DNA of 64,000 nt from NCBI RefSeq assembly GCF_900240385.1, contig NZ_OEQH01000003.1, positions 372,001 to 436,000 of the forward strand. Direction: 5' to 3'. The position numbers were made by a program, and so were the translations under genes. This DNA comes from Clostridium minihomine (GTDB taxonomy: Bacteria > Bacillota > Clostridia > Oscillospirales > Acutalibacteraceae). The notes under the pieces were generated by a model, which worked only from the letters and a program-made list of their open reading frames with translations, was not told the DNA's origin and searched no databases. Below are positions 27,480-37,562 of this stretch, piece by piece (the first letter of the stretch is position 1; each line of letters opens with the position of its first letter).

Positions 27480-28370
27480 TTAGCCCCTATTTTCCTGAGA
27501 AATTGCCAGTTCTTCCAGCTGCTGGCGGTCGAATGTATAGGTCTTTGCGCAGTATTGGCACTTCGCTTCCATCTTGCCGGTTTCGTCAGCTAAGCTGCGA
27601 ATATCATCCGGGGGCAAAGTAGAAAGTGCACGAACCACACGGTCAGCGCTGCAGGTGCAAACGTACTTCACCGGGGATTCATCCAGAATCTCCATCTCAA
27701 ACCCGGCAAGGGCCTGCTGGCACATCTGCTCAATACTCATTCCCTTTGCCAGCATCGTGGTCACCGGCTCAAGCAGAGAAGCATTCTGTTCCAATTTGGA
27801 AATTGCTGCGTCATCTGCGCCGGGCAGCACCTGAATCAGCATACCGCCGGAAAGCAGCACCTGATGGTTTTCTTTATCTAATAACACACCCACTGCGCAC
27901 ACCGTGGGAATCTGTTCGCTGACAGCATAATATTGAGAGATATCATCCCCAATTTCTCCGCTTGCCAGCTCTACCTGTCCGATATAAGGTTCTCCTTCAC
28001 CCAAATCACGCATGACGCATAAAAGGCCGTCGGATCCCACTGCAGTTCCTACATCCAGCTTTCCGTTGGCCTTTTTGGGCAGTTCCACTTCCGGATGCTC
28101 CACATATCCCCGGCAGTTGCCCTGACTGTCAGAAAGAGCTACCACAGCGCCCGCAGGCCCGTTTCCTTTCACTTTTAAAGTCAGCACCGCATCCTTCTTC
28201 TTGAGCATGTTGCCCATTAAAGAAGATGCTGTCAGCAAACGCCCCAGAGCCGCCGTTGTAACAGCGCTGGTGTGATGAATGCTTTGAGCGGTATATACAA
28301 TATCGGTTGTGTCTACAGCAGAAGCCATAATGCTTCCGTCAGAAGTAATGCAGCGAATAATTCTGTCCAT
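27480..28370 (-). CDS. hslO: Redox-regulated chaperone Hsp33
   Basis: 296 aa holdase chaperone activated by oxidation. The C-terminal zinc switch is intact: C-x-C (VCTCSAD, near residue 235) and C-x2-C (CQYCAKTY, near 270). The N-terminal DRIIRCITSDGSI and central GTAVGSDGLLCVMRDLGEGEPY are family hallmarks. Start ATG behind AAAGGA. The upstream methyltransferase ends 18 bp away, so they may be one unit with yerC. Confidence 0.96.
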   Translation of the reverse strand: MDRIIRCITSDGSIMASAVDTTDIVYTAQSIHHTSAVTTAALGRLLTASSLMGNMLKKKDAVLTLKVKGNGPAGAVVALSDSQGNCRGYVEHPEVELPKKANGKLDVGTAVGSDGLLCVMRDLGEGEPYIGQVELASGEIGDDISQYYAVSEQIPTVCAVGVLLDKENHQVLLSGGMLIQVLPGADDAAISKLEQNASLLEPVTTMLAKGMSIEQMCQQALAGFEMEILDESPVKYVCTCSADRVVRALSTLPPDDIRSLADETGKMEAKCQYCAKTYTFDRQQLEELAISQENRG

Positions 28371-28388
28371 AGATTAAAATCCTTTTTC

Positions 28389-29138
28389 TTATATGATTTC
28401 TTTTTTTGCCACGATAACCACACGTTCACTGTCTGGCCCCGGCGGCAAAAAGCTAAGATCTTCATAGCATGCCACAGGCTTTAAACCGGCGGTGCACAGA
28501 AGTTCCTGAATTTTTTCAGTTGAATATGCTCTTTCATAAAAATGCTCGGAACTTCTTCGATACAAAGAACCTTCTTTGCCGAAAAAGTCCAAAGAAATCC
28601 CTACGCGATCCGTTTTTTCTTCATAATGATTCTGCCAAACACAATACACCGATTCCGTATCATAAACAAAGGTTTGGTTTGCCAAGACATGACGGTGTTT
28701 ATATAAGGTGTTCATATCAAAGATAAAATATCCGCCGGGATTCAAAAAAAGAGAAACCCGGCGAAACGCTGCCAAAACCTCTTGTTCAGAGGTTAAGTGG
28801 TTGATGCTGTCCAAAGCGCAGATTACCGTATCCACAGTTCCATACAAATCCAGCTTCTGCATGGATTGGCACAAAAATAAAATGCTCAGATCCTCTTCGG
28901 CGGCCTTTTGCTGTGCGGCAGAAAGCATGGCACAAGAGCCATCTGCCCCATAAACATCCAGCCCTCTTTTCATCAGTTCGATGGTCAGGCTGCCGGTGCC
29001 GCAAGCCAAATCCAGCACCAGGCCAGCCGGATGCTTTAAATAAGACAGCAGATCGCAAAAATAACCGGCACGCTGCGCGTAATTGACGTTCTGGGTTAAA
29101 TCATCATAATATTGCGCAAAAACGGAGTAACCACTCAT
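28389..29138 (-). CDS. Class I SAM-dependent methyltransferase
   Basis: 249 aa Rossmann-type methyltransferase. Motif I is LVLDLACGTGSLTIEL, followed by VYGADGSCAML (motif II) and VICALDSINHL. The N-terminal YSVFAQYYDDLT is typical of a Clostridial YqeM/YodH-like group. Substrate cannot be read from the sequence. Its start overlaps the yerC stop by 4 bp (ATGA), indicating coupling. Confidence 0.85.
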   Translation of the reverse strand: MSGYSVFAQYYDDLTQNVNYAQRAGYFCDLLSYLKHPAGLVLDLACGTGSLTIELMKRGLDVYGADGSCAMLSAAQQKAAEEDLSILFLCQSMQKLDLYGTVDTVICALDSINHLTSEQEVLAAFRRVSLFLNPGGYFIFDMNTLYKHRHVLANQTFVYDTESVYCVWQNHYEEKTDRVGISLDFFGKEGSLYRRSSEHFYERAYSTEKIQELLCTAGLKPVACYEDLSFLPPGPDSERVVIVAKKEII

Positions 29139-29437
29139 TTTTCAGTATCTCCATCCTTCAGGCGTTTAAATACGATTTCATACCCGTCACAGCCATAATT
29201 CAGCGACCGATTCACGCGGCTAATGGTTGCGGTTGAAGCACCTGTTTTGGCAACGATATCGCTGTAAACGCATTTGTTGCGCAGCATCATCGCCACTGTC
29301 AGGCGCTGTGACATCGCTTTGATTTCCGGTACAGTGCAAAGATCTTCAAAAAAATCGTAGCATTCTTCAAGGGTCCTTAAGGATAATACGGCTTGAAAGA
29401 GCAGATCTACGCTGTCGTCTTTGATTTTAGAATTCAT
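29135..29437 (-). CDS. yerC: YerC/YecD family TrpR-related protein
   Basis: 100-aa DNA-binding protein of the TrpR-like YerC/YecD family. The N-terminal helices (DLLFQAVLSLRTLEECYDFFEDLCT) are followed by a helix-turn-helix YSDIVAKTGASTATISRVNRSLNYG. Targets are unknown. The longest frame extends 44 codons upstream; I choose ATG 29437, which gives the family's usual length and has GGATGG upstream. It overlaps the methyltransferase by 4 bp. Confidence 0.85.
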   Translation of the reverse strand: MNSKIKDDSVDLLFQAVLSLRTLEECYDFFEDLCTVPEIKAMSQRLTVAMMLRNKCVYSDIVAKTGASTATISRVNRSLNYGCDGYEIVFKRLKDGDTEK

Positions 29438-29590
29438 AAGTCTTCCATCCTTTTTCATAATACTAAAACCGGTTTGCGTAATCTGAAAGCCACCGCACGC
29501 CCTTTTCCAATGGATCGGGCCGGCCCGGACAAGAAAAGCTTTCCCGCCCACGCGTTCGCCAAAGCCCAAAACCGCATTGGCCGGGCGGCT

Positions 29591-30889
29591 TTACAGATCG
29601 TTTCGAATTAAATCCTCATAGGACTCGCGCCGCACCACGACCCGGGGAGTTCCATCTTTAACCATCACAACGGCCGGGCGGGGATTGCGGTTGTAATTAG
29701 ACGCCATAGAATAATTGTAGGCGCCAGTGGAAAGCACCGCCAAAACATCCCCAATCTGGGGGTTCTGAATCATTGTGTTTTCCTGAATCAAATCGCCGCT
29801 TTCGCAGCATTTTCCCGCTATGGTCACCTGGGTATCAGCAGGCTGATTGGCTTTGTTGGCAATCAGTGCGGTGTATTCGGACTGATACAGAATATAACGG
29901 GGGTTGTCCGCCATACCGCCGTTTACAGACACATAAGTACGGATATTGGGAATCTGCTTAATTGCACCGATTTCATATAAGGTAATGCCGGTTTCGCCCA
30001 CAATGGAACGCCCAGGCTCAATAAAAATAAAGGGAACCTTCAATTCCAGCTCTTCGCATTTTTGAAATACTGCGGCAGAAACCAGCTCCATGTATTGATC
30101 ATAAGGCAAAGGAGCATCTTCCGAGGTGTAGTGGATGCCAAAACCGCCGCCAAGGTTCAGTTCTTCTATTTCAACGCCTGTTTCCCGCTTTACATCGGCA
30201 ATCAGCTGAAGCATCACCTCCGCAGCAAGCACAAAGGGGGAACTTTCAAAAATCTGAGAGCCGATATGGCAGTGCAGTCCCTTTAAATCGATATTCTGAT
30301 ATTCCAGCGCTGCTTTAATAGCCTTCATGGCTTCTCCGGTTTCCAGCGCAAATCCAAATTTGGAGTCAATTTGTCCGGTTTGGATAAAGCTGTGAGTATG
30401 CGCGTCAATTCCAGGCTTAATCCGCAAAGTGACATGGGCATTTTTCCCGGCTTCCTTGGCCAGACGGTCAATGGTTTGAAGTTCCGTCAAATTATCTGCG
30501 ATAAAATGACCGATCTCATATTCCAGCGCCAAACGGATTTCCTGCTCCGTTTTATTGTTGCCATGAAAATGGATTCTGTTTGCCGGGAATCCGGCCTGAA
30601 CAGCCGTGTACAATTCGCCGCCGGAAGCCACATCCAGCCCCAAACCTTCTTCGTTTATGATACGGCAGATTTCTTTGCAATTAAAGGCTTTGCTGGCATA
30701 AACGGTCATGCCGCGCCCTTTGTAATGTTTGTCAAAAGAACTTTGATATCTGCGGCAATTGCTGCGAATCTGGTTTTCATCCATGACATACAGCGGGGTA
30801 CCAAACTGCTCTGCAAGCTCCACCGTATCGCATCCGCAAATAGTCAAATGTCCCTTTTCATTGATCTTCAGGCTGTCCGAAACATACAT
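29591..30889 (-). CDS. lysA: Diaminopimelate decarboxylase
   Basis: PLP enzyme making lysine from meso-diaminopimelate, 432 aa. PLP lysine in VYASKAFNCKE (near residue 65), GGGFGIHY, EPGRSIVGETG and the dimer-site CCESGD near residue 360. Start ATG after GGAGGGA. It is not in the asd-dap operon and I see no second lysine riboswitch here. Downstream gene yerC is 153 bp away. Confidence 0.96.
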   Translation of the reverse strand: MYVSDSLKINEKGHLTICGCDTVELAEQFGTPLYVMDENQIRSNCRRYQSSFDKHYKGRGMTVYASKAFNCKEICRIINEEGLGLDVASGGELYTAVQAGFPANRIHFHGNNKTEQEIRLALEYEIGHFIADNLTELQTIDRLAKEAGKNAHVTLRIKPGIDAHTHSFIQTGQIDSKFGFALETGEAMKAIKAALEYQNIDLKGLHCHIGSQIFESSPFVLAAEVMLQLIADVKRETGVEIEELNLGGGFGIHYTSEDAPLPYDQYMELVSAAVFQKCEELELKVPFIFIEPGRSIVGETGITLYEIGAIKQIPNIRTYVSVNGGMADNPRYILYQSEYTALIANKANQPADTQVTIAGKCCESGDLIQENTMIQNPQIGDVLAVLSTGAYNYSMASNYNRNPRPAVVMVKDGTPRVVVRRESYEDLIRNDL

Positions 30890-30918
30890 AAATTAGAAAT
30901 CTCCCTCCAATAACTGTG

Positions 30919-31509
30919 TCATCCCTCTGCGGCACAAGCTGCCGCAATCCATTCCTTCAACGTGTCCAGCCCCTCCCCAGTCACCGAAGAAAACGGAAGT
31001 CGACGAATCTGTTCCTTCCCTTGAAACAGTTCCTGGTACAGCTGTTCCTGAGCGGCCCGTTCCCCTTTGTTCAGCTTGTCACATTTTGTCATGACAACAA
31101 TAAAAGGCACACCGCTTTCACTTAAAAACTCAATCATATGCATATCATCCGCTGTGGGTTTATGGCGCATATCCACAATCTGCACCACCAGATGAATGGC
31201 TCGTCCAGCGGCAAAATATCCTTCCACCAAATGTGCCCAGCGCAGTTTCTCTGACTGGGATACCTTGGCATAGCCATAACCCGGCAAGTCAACCAAACGG
31301 CATTTTTCCAGCTGATAAAAATTAATTGTACCGGTCTTTCCGGGCGTGGCGCTTACCCGCGCCAACGCCTTGCGGTTGACCAGTTTATTGATCAAAGAGG
31401 ATTTGCCCACATTGGATCTGCCAGAAAATACAATTTCAGGCAGCGTGTCCGGCGGAAGCTGATCCACCCGCCCTGCGGCAAATTCAAAAGCAGCATTATC
31501 AAATCTCAA
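30919..31509 (-). CDS. engB: Ribosome biogenesis GTPase EngB (YihA/YsxC)
   Basis: 196 aa GTPase for large-subunit assembly. G1 FSGRSNVGKSSLINKL, G3 DLPGYGYAKV, G4 VMTKCDKL and G5 SSVTGEG are all present. TTG start 31509 is used, 5 nt after AGAGGTG. It lies 10 bp after lon and closes the tig-clpP-clpX-lon-engB run, an order conserved in Firmicutes. Confidence 0.96.
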   Translation of the reverse strand: MRFDNAAFEFAAGRVDQLPPDTLPEIVFSGRSNVGKSSLINKLVNRKALARVSATPGKTGTINFYQLEKCRLVDLPGYGYAKVSQSEKLRWAHLVEGYFAAGRAIHLVVQIVDMRHKPTADDMHMIEFLSESGVPFIVVMTKCDKLNKGERAAQEQLYQELFQGKEQIRRLPFSSVTGEGLDTLKEWIAAACAAEG

Positions 31510-31519
31510 TTTGTCACCT

Positions 31520-33964
31520 CTAGCACTGAGGCTGTTCCAACACCACGGGCTGCGGCGGCTGTGTTCCCATAGGATCCCCTTGTGCGGGAATGGGAGCCGA
31601 AGCGGCTTTGGGAGCCAGAACGGGCTGGGGCTTACGTGTTAATGCCAGACCCAGAACCTCGTCGATTTTTTTAACCGGAATAAACTGAATGTTTTCTTTG
31701 ACAACATCATCAAACTCCGAAATATCGGAATAGTTATCCTCCGGAATGATCACTGTCTGAATTCCATTGCGATATGCGGCCATGGATTTTTCCTTTAGCC
31801 CGCCAATCGCCAACACCCTGCCCCGCAATGTGATTTCACCGGTCATGGCTACATCGTGACGGATGGGAATTTTGCTTAAAGCAGAAGTAATCGCAGTGGC
31901 CATTGCAATACCGGCAGAAGGGCCATCTTTCGGGATTGCACCTTCCGGAACGTGAATGTGAATATCCATCTTATTGTAAAACTGAACATCAATTCCCAGC
32001 TGTGTTGCTTTGGAACGGATGCAGCTGATGGCCGTTTGAGCAGATTCCTTCATTACATTCCCTAAAGAGCCTGTCAGCTGAAGCTTTCCGGTGCCGTCCA
32101 TAATTGCGACTTCAATGGGCATGGTCTGTCCGCCCACACTGGTCCAAGCCAATCCATTGACAAGCCCCACTTCATCGGACTTGTTTTTGTTTTCCGGCTT
32201 AAAGCGGCGGGGCCCCAGCAAGTCTTCCAAATCGGCGGGTTTCACCGTGATTTTTGTCACTTCTTCCGCTACGATTTTTTTTGCAATTTTTCGGCAGATA
32301 GCGGCAATGTTGCGTTCCAGACTGCGAACGCCCGCTTCCCGGGTATAGCTTTCAATCAGATCGTGTACCGCCGCGGGTGTTATCCGCAGATTCTGTGAAC
32401 TGATGCCGTGTTTCTTTAGCTGCTTGGGAATCAAATGCTTGACTGCAATTTGGAATTTTTCTTCATGAGTATAGCTGGAAAGAAAAATGGTGTCCATCCG
32501 ATCCAATAAAGGGCCGGGAATGGTACTGGCATCATTGGCTGTGGTTAAAAAGAGAACTTTGCTCAGATCAAAAGGCATATCAATATAATGATCATAGAAA
32601 GCAGAGTTCTGTTCCGCATCTAAAACTTCCAGCAATGCCGCAGCAGGATCCCCGCGGAAGCTTTTGCCCAGCTTATCAATTTCGTCCAATAAAATCAGTG
32701 GATTATTGGTACCGGCCTGCTTGACTGCCGCCATAATTCTGCCGGGCATAGAGCCGATATAAGTGCGCCGATGCCCCATAATATCAGATTCATCATGAAC
32801 ACCGCCCAAAGAAACACGCACATATTTTCGTCCAATGGCTTTGGCAATGGATCGGGCAATAGAGGTTTTTCCCACACCGGGCGGCCCCACCAGGCAGACA
32901 ATCTGGCCGTTAATATCCGGGGCCAGCTTGCGAACTGCCAACGTTTCCAGAATCCGTTCTTTGACTTTTTTCAGGCCATAATGATCCTTATCCAGCACTT
33001 TTTGAGCCTTTGCCAAATCAATCACTTCTTTAGAAGAAACGTTCCAGGGAAGCTCAATGCAGGTTTCTAAATAATTGCGAACCACACTGGCTTCATGAGA
33101 ACCAAAAGGCATTTTTGCGAAGCGATCACATTCCTTCAGCAGTTTTTCCCGCTGTTTGTCCGGAATATCCAGCTTCAGAATTTTTTCCCGCAGTTCTTCC
33201 GCTTCTTCTTGGGGATTATCATCTTCCCCCAATTCGTAATTGATCACCTTAATCTGTTCCCGCAAAAAGTAATCGCGCTGGTTCTGGTTCATCTGATCCC
33301 GGGCTTTGTCCGTGATTTCGTTTTCGATTTCCAGAACCTTAATCTCATGCTCGAGAATCTGAATCAGCTTTTCCAGCCGTTTGACGGGGTGCAGTTCTTC
33401 TAAAATTTCTTGTTTTTGCTCAAAATCCAGCATTACGTTGGAGGCAATATAATCCGCCAGCGCACCGCAGCTTTTATTTTTCACAACACCAATGACGATG
33501 TCAGGCGAAATACGCTTATAGTTTTGCAGATATCTTTCAAACAGATTTTGCGTATAACGAATCAGCGCCTCTGTTTTATGAGAAGAGCGGTACGGCGTAG
33601 TTTGCAGTGCAGACGCCTCTACCATTAAAAATGGAGATTCACTAATGACCTGGTGAATTCGTGCACGATGCATTCCTTCCGCCAAAAGGCGTACTCCATC
33701 CTCCGTATGATGCAGGATTTGTTTTATTTTTGCTACAACACCGGTTTGAAAGATCTGCTCAGAATCTGGATTATTGTCTTCCAAATCCTTTTGGGCAACC
33801 AGCAAGATGGTCTGATCCTTTTCCATTGCTTCATGTAAAGCTAAAATGGATTTTTTTCTTCCCGCATCAAATTGCAGTATCATACCGGGAAACAAAACCA
33901 GCCCGCGCAATGCCAAAACCGGCAAGGTTTGTAGTTCTGTTTGTTGCTCGATTTTTTTGCTCAT
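31520..33964 (-). CDS. lon: ATP-dependent protease Lon
   Basis: 814 aa. N-terminal LON substrate domain (LPVLALRGLVLFPGM), AAA+ module with Walker A GPPGVGKT (about residue 360) and Walker B LILLDEIDK, and a C-terminal protease domain with the catalytic Ser in PKDGPSAGIAM (about 690) and Lys region GLKEKSMAAYRNGI. The last 35 residues form a Pro/Gln/Ala-rich tail with no domain. Start ATG after AGGAG; a terminator lies between clpX and lon. Confidence 0.97.
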   Translation of the reverse strand: MSKKIEQQTELQTLPVLALRGLVLFPGMILQFDAGRKKSILALHEAMEKDQTILLVAQKDLEDNNPDSEQIFQTGVVAKIKQILHHTEDGVRLLAEGMHRARIHQVISESPFLMVEASALQTTPYRSSHKTEALIRYTQNLFERYLQNYKRISPDIVIGVVKNKSCGALADYIASNVMLDFEQKQEILEELHPVKRLEKLIQILEHEIKVLEIENEITDKARDQMNQNQRDYFLREQIKVINYELGEDDNPQEEAEELREKILKLDIPDKQREKLLKECDRFAKMPFGSHEASVVRNYLETCIELPWNVSSKEVIDLAKAQKVLDKDHYGLKKVKERILETLAVRKLAPDINGQIVCLVGPPGVGKTSIARSIAKAIGRKYVRVSLGGVHDESDIMGHRRTYIGSMPGRIMAAVKQAGTNNPLILLDEIDKLGKSFRGDPAAALLEVLDAEQNSAFYDHYIDMPFDLSKVLFLTTANDASTIPGPLLDRMDTIFLSSYTHEEKFQIAVKHLIPKQLKKHGISSQNLRITPAAVHDLIESYTREAGVRSLERNIAAICRKIAKKIVAEEVTKITVKPADLEDLLGPRRFKPENKNKSDEVGLVNGLAWTSVGGQTMPIEVAIMDGTGKLQLTGSLGNVMKESAQTAISCIRSKATQLGIDVQFYNKMDIHIHVPEGAIPKDGPSAGIAMATAITSALSKIPIRHDVAMTGEITLRGRVLAIGGLKEKSMAAYRNGIQTVIIPEDNYSDISEFDDVVKENIQFIPVKKIDEVLGLALTRKPQPVLAPKAASAPIPAQGDPMGTQPPQPVVLEQPQC

Positions 33965-33990
33965 ATTTCACTCCTGTTGTAATCATGTGG

Positions 33991-34046
33991 AAGAAAAAAG
34001 CTGTTGCTAACAAGGATAATATGATGGTCCTTGTCAACAACAGCTA
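33991..34046 (-). terminator. Terminator between clpX and lon
   Basis: Minus strand AGCTGTTGTTGACAAGGA...TCCTTGTTAGCAACAGCT followed by a T tract, 18-bp stem with a small mismatch. It would uncouple lon from clpX. Confidence 0.88.
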
Positions 34047-34055
34047 TGCTGTGGA

Positions 34056-35369
34056 TTAAGACGCGGTATCCTTGCGCCCGCGCTTTTTTGGATTTGAAAT
34101 TTTAATTTTAACCGGTTTCCGGTTTTCATTGTAAACCAGCTCCGGCGGTGTGCCGTCCCTTACGGTTTCCGGTGTGATAACAACCTTTTCCACCGTATAA
34201 TCCGTAGGAATATTATACATCAGCGGAGTCAGAATCTCTTCCATAATCGAACGAAGTCCACGAGCGCCGGTTTGACGCTCAATGGTTTTCTTTGCGATTT
34301 CATTCAGAGCTTCCGGCTGATATTCCAAATCCACTTTATCCAGCTGGAACAAATGCTTATATTGCTTGACAATCGAATTTTTGGGCTCTGTCAAAATACG
34401 AACCAAAGCACTTTCATCCAGTCCATTCAAAGCAGTGATGACCGGCAGACGGCCCACCAGCTCTGGAATCAATCCGTATTTTACCAGATCATGAGGAATC
34501 ACGCTGGACATCCATGCCGTGGTGTCCAATTCCTTTTTGCTCTTTACATCCGCACCAAAGCCCATAGTGGAGGAAGCTGTTCTCTTTTCGATCACTTTTT
34601 CCAACCCATCAAAGGCACCGCCGCAGATAAACAAAATATTAGAAGTATCGATCTGCAAAAACTCCTGCTGGGGATGTTTTCTGCCGCCCTGAGGCGGAAC
34701 ATTGCAGACAGAGCCTTCCAAAATTTTCAGCAAAGCCTGCTGAACACCCTCGCCGCTTACATCGCGGGTAATCGAAGGATTCTCGGACTTTCTGGCAATT
34801 TTATCAATCTCATCAATATAGATGATGCCGTTTTCGGCACGTTCAATGTCAAAATCGGCGGCCTGAATCAGACGAAGCAGGATATTCTCCACATCCTCGC
34901 CCACATAGCCGGCCTCTGTCAAAGTTGTGGCATCGGCAATCGCAAAAGGTACATCCAGCAGTTTAGCCAGCGTCTGGGCAAGCAAAGTTTTACCTACCCC
35001 GGTTGGCCCCAGCAGAAGCACGTTGCTTTTGCTAATTTCCACCTCATCGCTGCCGTAATAAACGCGCTTGTAATGATTATAGACCGCAACTGAAAGAGCC
35101 ATTTTCGCGTTTTCCTGCCCGATCACATATTCATCCAGCTGATTTTTAATTTCCTGCGGTTTCAAAAGGACAGTGCCTGTATCCCCGGTATAGGTTTTTT
35201 TGCGGTTGGATAAATGAGATTCGTCCTCTAAAATAGAGTTGCAAAGCTGCACGCATTCATCACAAATATACACACCCGGACCGGCAATTAGGCGCCGCGC
35301 CTGACTTTGCGGTTTTCCGCAAAAGGAGCAGCTCAATTCTCTTTCCTTGGTTTCGTCGTTATTCGGCAT
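34056..35369 (-). CDS. clpX: ATP-dependent Clp protease unfoldase ClpX
   Basis: 437 aa. N-terminal zinc-binding domain C14-x2-C17 and C36-x2-C39, Walker A GPTGVGKT near residue 125, Walker [10 protein letters not shown], and the ClpP-docking IGF-type loop represented by TMGFG. The C-terminus is basic ([16 protein letters not shown]). Start ATG behind AGGTG, 27 bp after clpP. Works with the adjacent ClpP. Confidence 0.98.
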   Translation of the reverse strand: MPNNDETKERELSCSFCGKPQSQARRLIAGPGVYICDECVQLCNSILEDESHLSNRKKTYTGDTGTVLLKPQEIKNQLDEYVIGQENAKMALSVAVYNHYKRVYYGSDEVEISKSNVLLLGPTGVGKTLLAQTLAKLLDVPFAIADATTLTEAGYVGEDVENILLRLIQAADFDIERAENGIIYIDEIDKIARKSENPSITRDVSGEGVQQALLKILEGSVCNVPPQGGRKHPQQEFLQIDTSNILFICGGAFDGLEKVIEKRTASSTMGFGADVKSKKELDTTAWMSSVIPHDLVKYGLIPELVGRLPVITALNGLDESALVRILTEPKNSIVKQYKHLFQLDKVDLEYQPEALNEIAKKTIERQTGARGLRSIMEEILTPLMYNIPTDYTVEKVVITPETVRDGTPPELVYNENRKPVKIKISNPKKRGRKDTAS

Positions 35370-35396
35370 TCTATTATCACCTGCTTAACATTGAAG

Positions 35397-35978
35397 TTAT
35401 TTCCTAACGATCACTTTATCTACCAAACCATAAGCAACCGCCTGCTCAGCAGTCATAAAGTTGTCGCGTTCGGTATCCTTCGCAATCACTTCAATAGGCT
35501 GCCCGGTTTTCTCGGCTAAAATCTCATTTAGTTTCTTTTTTGTAGCAATAATATGATCGGCATGGATCATAATATCAGTTGCCTGCCCTTGAGCACCGCC
35601 GCTGGGCTGATGAATCATAATCTCGCTGTTAGGAAGCGCCAAACGTTTTCCCTTTGCACCCGCTGCCAGCAAAAACGCACCCATGGAGGCGGCCATACCC
35701 ATACAAATTGTGGAAACATCACATTTGATATATTGCATCGTATCATAAATCGCAAGGCCGGCCGTTACCGAACCGCCCGGACTGTTGATATAAAGGCTGA
35801 TATCCTTAGACGGATCCTGTCCTTCTAAATATAAAAGTTGGGCCACAACCAAACTGGCGGTCGTATTGTTGACTTCTTCGTTCAGCATAACAATTCTATC
35901 ATTTAGCAAACGGGAAAAAATGTCGTACGAGCGCTCACCGCGATTTGTTTGTTCAATAACATAAGGGACTAAACTCAT
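35397..35978 (-). CDS. clpP: ATP-dependent Clp protease proteolytic subunit
   Basis: 193 aa serine protease. Catalytic Ser98 in GMAASMGAF and His123 in IMIHQPSGG are where expected, and the catalytic Asp lies in the [11 protein letters not shown] region near residue 172. Start ATG behind AAAGGTGG. Lies between tig and clpX. I see no CIRCE or CtsR operator upstream. Confidence 0.98.
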   Translation of the reverse strand: MSLVPYVIEQTNRGERSYDIFSRLLNDRIVMLNEEVNNTTASLVVAQLLYLEGQDPSKDISLYINSPGGSVTAGLAIYDTMQYIKCDVSTICMGMAASMGAFLLAAGAKGKRLALPNSEIMIHQPSGGAQGQATDIMIHADHIIATKKKLNEILAEKTGQPIEVIAKDTERDNFMTAEQAVAYGLVDKVIVRK

Positions 35979-36017
35979 ATCTTAACCACCTTTTCTCCAT
36001 GCGTGTTTTTGATTGAT

Positions 36018-36053
36018 TTCCGCCGCCTTTTCGCACGGCAATTGGCGGCGGAA
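36018..36053 (-). promoter_or_regulatory. GC-rich hairpin between tig and clpP
   Basis: Perfect 10-bp stem TTCCGCCGCC/GGCGGCGGAA with a 16-nt loop and no T tract. It could stabilise or process the tig-clpP transcript. Confidence 0.5.
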
Positions 36054-36115
36054 TTAGCTGTTTTATCAATAACCGGACATCGAACTTCTATTGTTAACAG
36101 AAGAAATGCTCCGAA

Positions 36116-37468
36116 TTATTCCTTGTCCTCTGCTGTCTTCTCTTTTTTTGCCTTTTCCTTGGTTGCTTTTTCTTTTGCCGGTTTTTCTTCGGCTACTTTG
36201 GCACTGTCGCGAACCAGCTGAATGGCTTTTTCAACTGCCAGATCCTGTGCAAGGTCAGCTGCGGGAATAAAGCTCTTCACTTTTTCCACTTCCATGCTGT
36301 AGTTCTTGGCCAACTTTTCAAACTCAGCCTCAACTTCTTTTTCTGTAGCAGTCAGCTTCTCCAGCTCTGCAATCTTTTCAAGAGCCAAACGAACCTTTAC
36401 CTGCTTTTCTGCCTGAGGTTTGAAATGATCGCGAATGGTGTTCTCATTCATGCCGGTGTACTTCAGGTAAGTGTTGAAATCCAGTCCCTGAGACTGCAAA
36501 CGATAGGCAAAATCACGCAGATCATCGTTGATCTTGTTCTGATACATTGCGTCCGGAATCTCGCCCTGCACTCTTTCCACCAAAAGGTCGATGAGTTGGC
36601 TTTCTAACAGATCCTGAGACTCTTTTTCACGAGCTTCCGTCAGTTTGCTGCGGATATCCTCTTTGTAAGCGTCCAGTGTATCAAACTCGCTGACGTCTTT
36701 GGCGAAATCATCGTCCACTGCCGGCAGCTCTTTCATCTTAATTTCATGCAGTTCGATTTTGAAAATTGCTTCTTTTCCCTGTAAAGTAGAAGCCTGATAA
36801 TCCTCAGGGAAAGTAACGGTAATATCAAATTTTTCACCGGTGTTGTGACCAACGACCTGCTCTTCAAAGCCCGGGATGAACTGGCCGGAACCCAAATCCA
36901 AAGTGTGGTTTTCCGCTTTTCCGCCTTCAAAAGCAACGCCGTCCACAAAGCCTTCAAAATCGATCACAGCGGCATCACCCATCTGTGCGGGACGACCATC
37001 GACTGTAATCATTCTGGAGTTGCGCTCCTGCACCTTTTGAACTTCGGCATCTACATCTTCGTCAGCAACAACAACAGGCTGCTTTGTTACTGCCAGACCC
37101 TTGTAATCTTCAATGGTAATCTGAGGCCAAGTGGTAACAGTTGCCTTAAACACAAGGCCCTCTTTGCCGATGCTTACCACGTCAAAATCAATTTTTTCAT
37201 CTACCAGCCGCAGCTGCGCTTCTTTCACAGCTTCATCCAAAGCAGCAGGATAAACAGCGTTTACAGCGTCCTCGTAGAAAAACTGCTCTCCATAATATTT
37301 TTCAATAAAAGCGCGCGGGGCTTTTCCCTTACGGAAGCCCGGGATAGAGATTCTTTTGCCTTGTTTATGAAAAGCCTGGTTAACCGCTTTTTCAAAAATA
37401 TCCGCGTCAACCTCAACTTCCAGCTGATAGCGGTTTGTTTCTACTTGATTGGACGATTTTAAACTCAT
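36116..37468 (-). CDS. tig: Trigger factor
   Basis: Ribosome-bound chaperone and prolyl isomerase, 450 aa. The N-terminal ribosome-binding signature is PGFRKGKAPRAFIEKYYG, the PPIase domain holds GDAAVIDFEGFVDG (near residue 165), and an alpha-helical C-terminal domain follows. The last 28 residues are a Lys/Glu/Ala tail (KPAKEKATKEKAKKEKT), longer than usual. Start ATG 37468 behind AGGAGGA; six upstream codons are dropped. First gene of the proteostasis run. Confidence 0.96.
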   Translation of the reverse strand: MSLKSSNQVETNRYQLEVEVDADIFEKAVNQAFHKQGKRISIPGFRKGKAPRAFIEKYYGEQFFYEDAVNAVYPAALDEAVKEAQLRLVDEKIDFDVVSIGKEGLVFKATVTTWPQITIEDYKGLAVTKQPVVVADEDVDAEVQKVQERNSRMITVDGRPAQMGDAAVIDFEGFVDGVAFEGGKAENHTLDLGSGQFIPGFEEQVVGHNTGEKFDITVTFPEDYQASTLQGKEAIFKIELHEIKMKELPAVDDDFAKDVSEFDTLDAYKEDIRSKLTEAREKESQDLLESQLIDLLVERVQGEIPDAMYQNKINDDLRDFAYRLQSQGLDFNTYLKYTGMNENTIRDHFKPQAEKQVKVRLALEKIAELEKLTATEKEVEAEFEKLAKNYSMEVEKVKSFIPAADLAQDLAVEKAIQLVRDSAKVAEEKPAKEKATKEKAKKEKTAEDKE

Positions 37469-37505
37469 TTTGTCTTCCTCCTGCAAATTGCAAATTATCT
37501 TATTT

Positions 37506-37514
37506 ATTATAGCA
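37506..37514 (-). promoter_or_regulatory. Extended -10 promoter of tig
   Basis: Minus strand TGCTATAAT (-10 at 37506-37511); no good -35 hexamer. Confidence 0.5.
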
Positions 37515-37562
37515 TACCGGGGCCCAATATTCTATATTGAAAGGGAAATGTTCATAATTTAT

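Noticed and set aside
34272-35093. 273-codon plus-strand frame
   Set aside because: Antisense shadow of clpX; composition is typical of a reverse-strand frame and no SD is present.
35979-36115. CIRCE or CtsR operator before clpP
   Set aside because: Neither TTAGCACTC-N9-GAGTGCTAA nor GGTCAAA-type tandem sites are present; only a GC-rich hairpin is seen.
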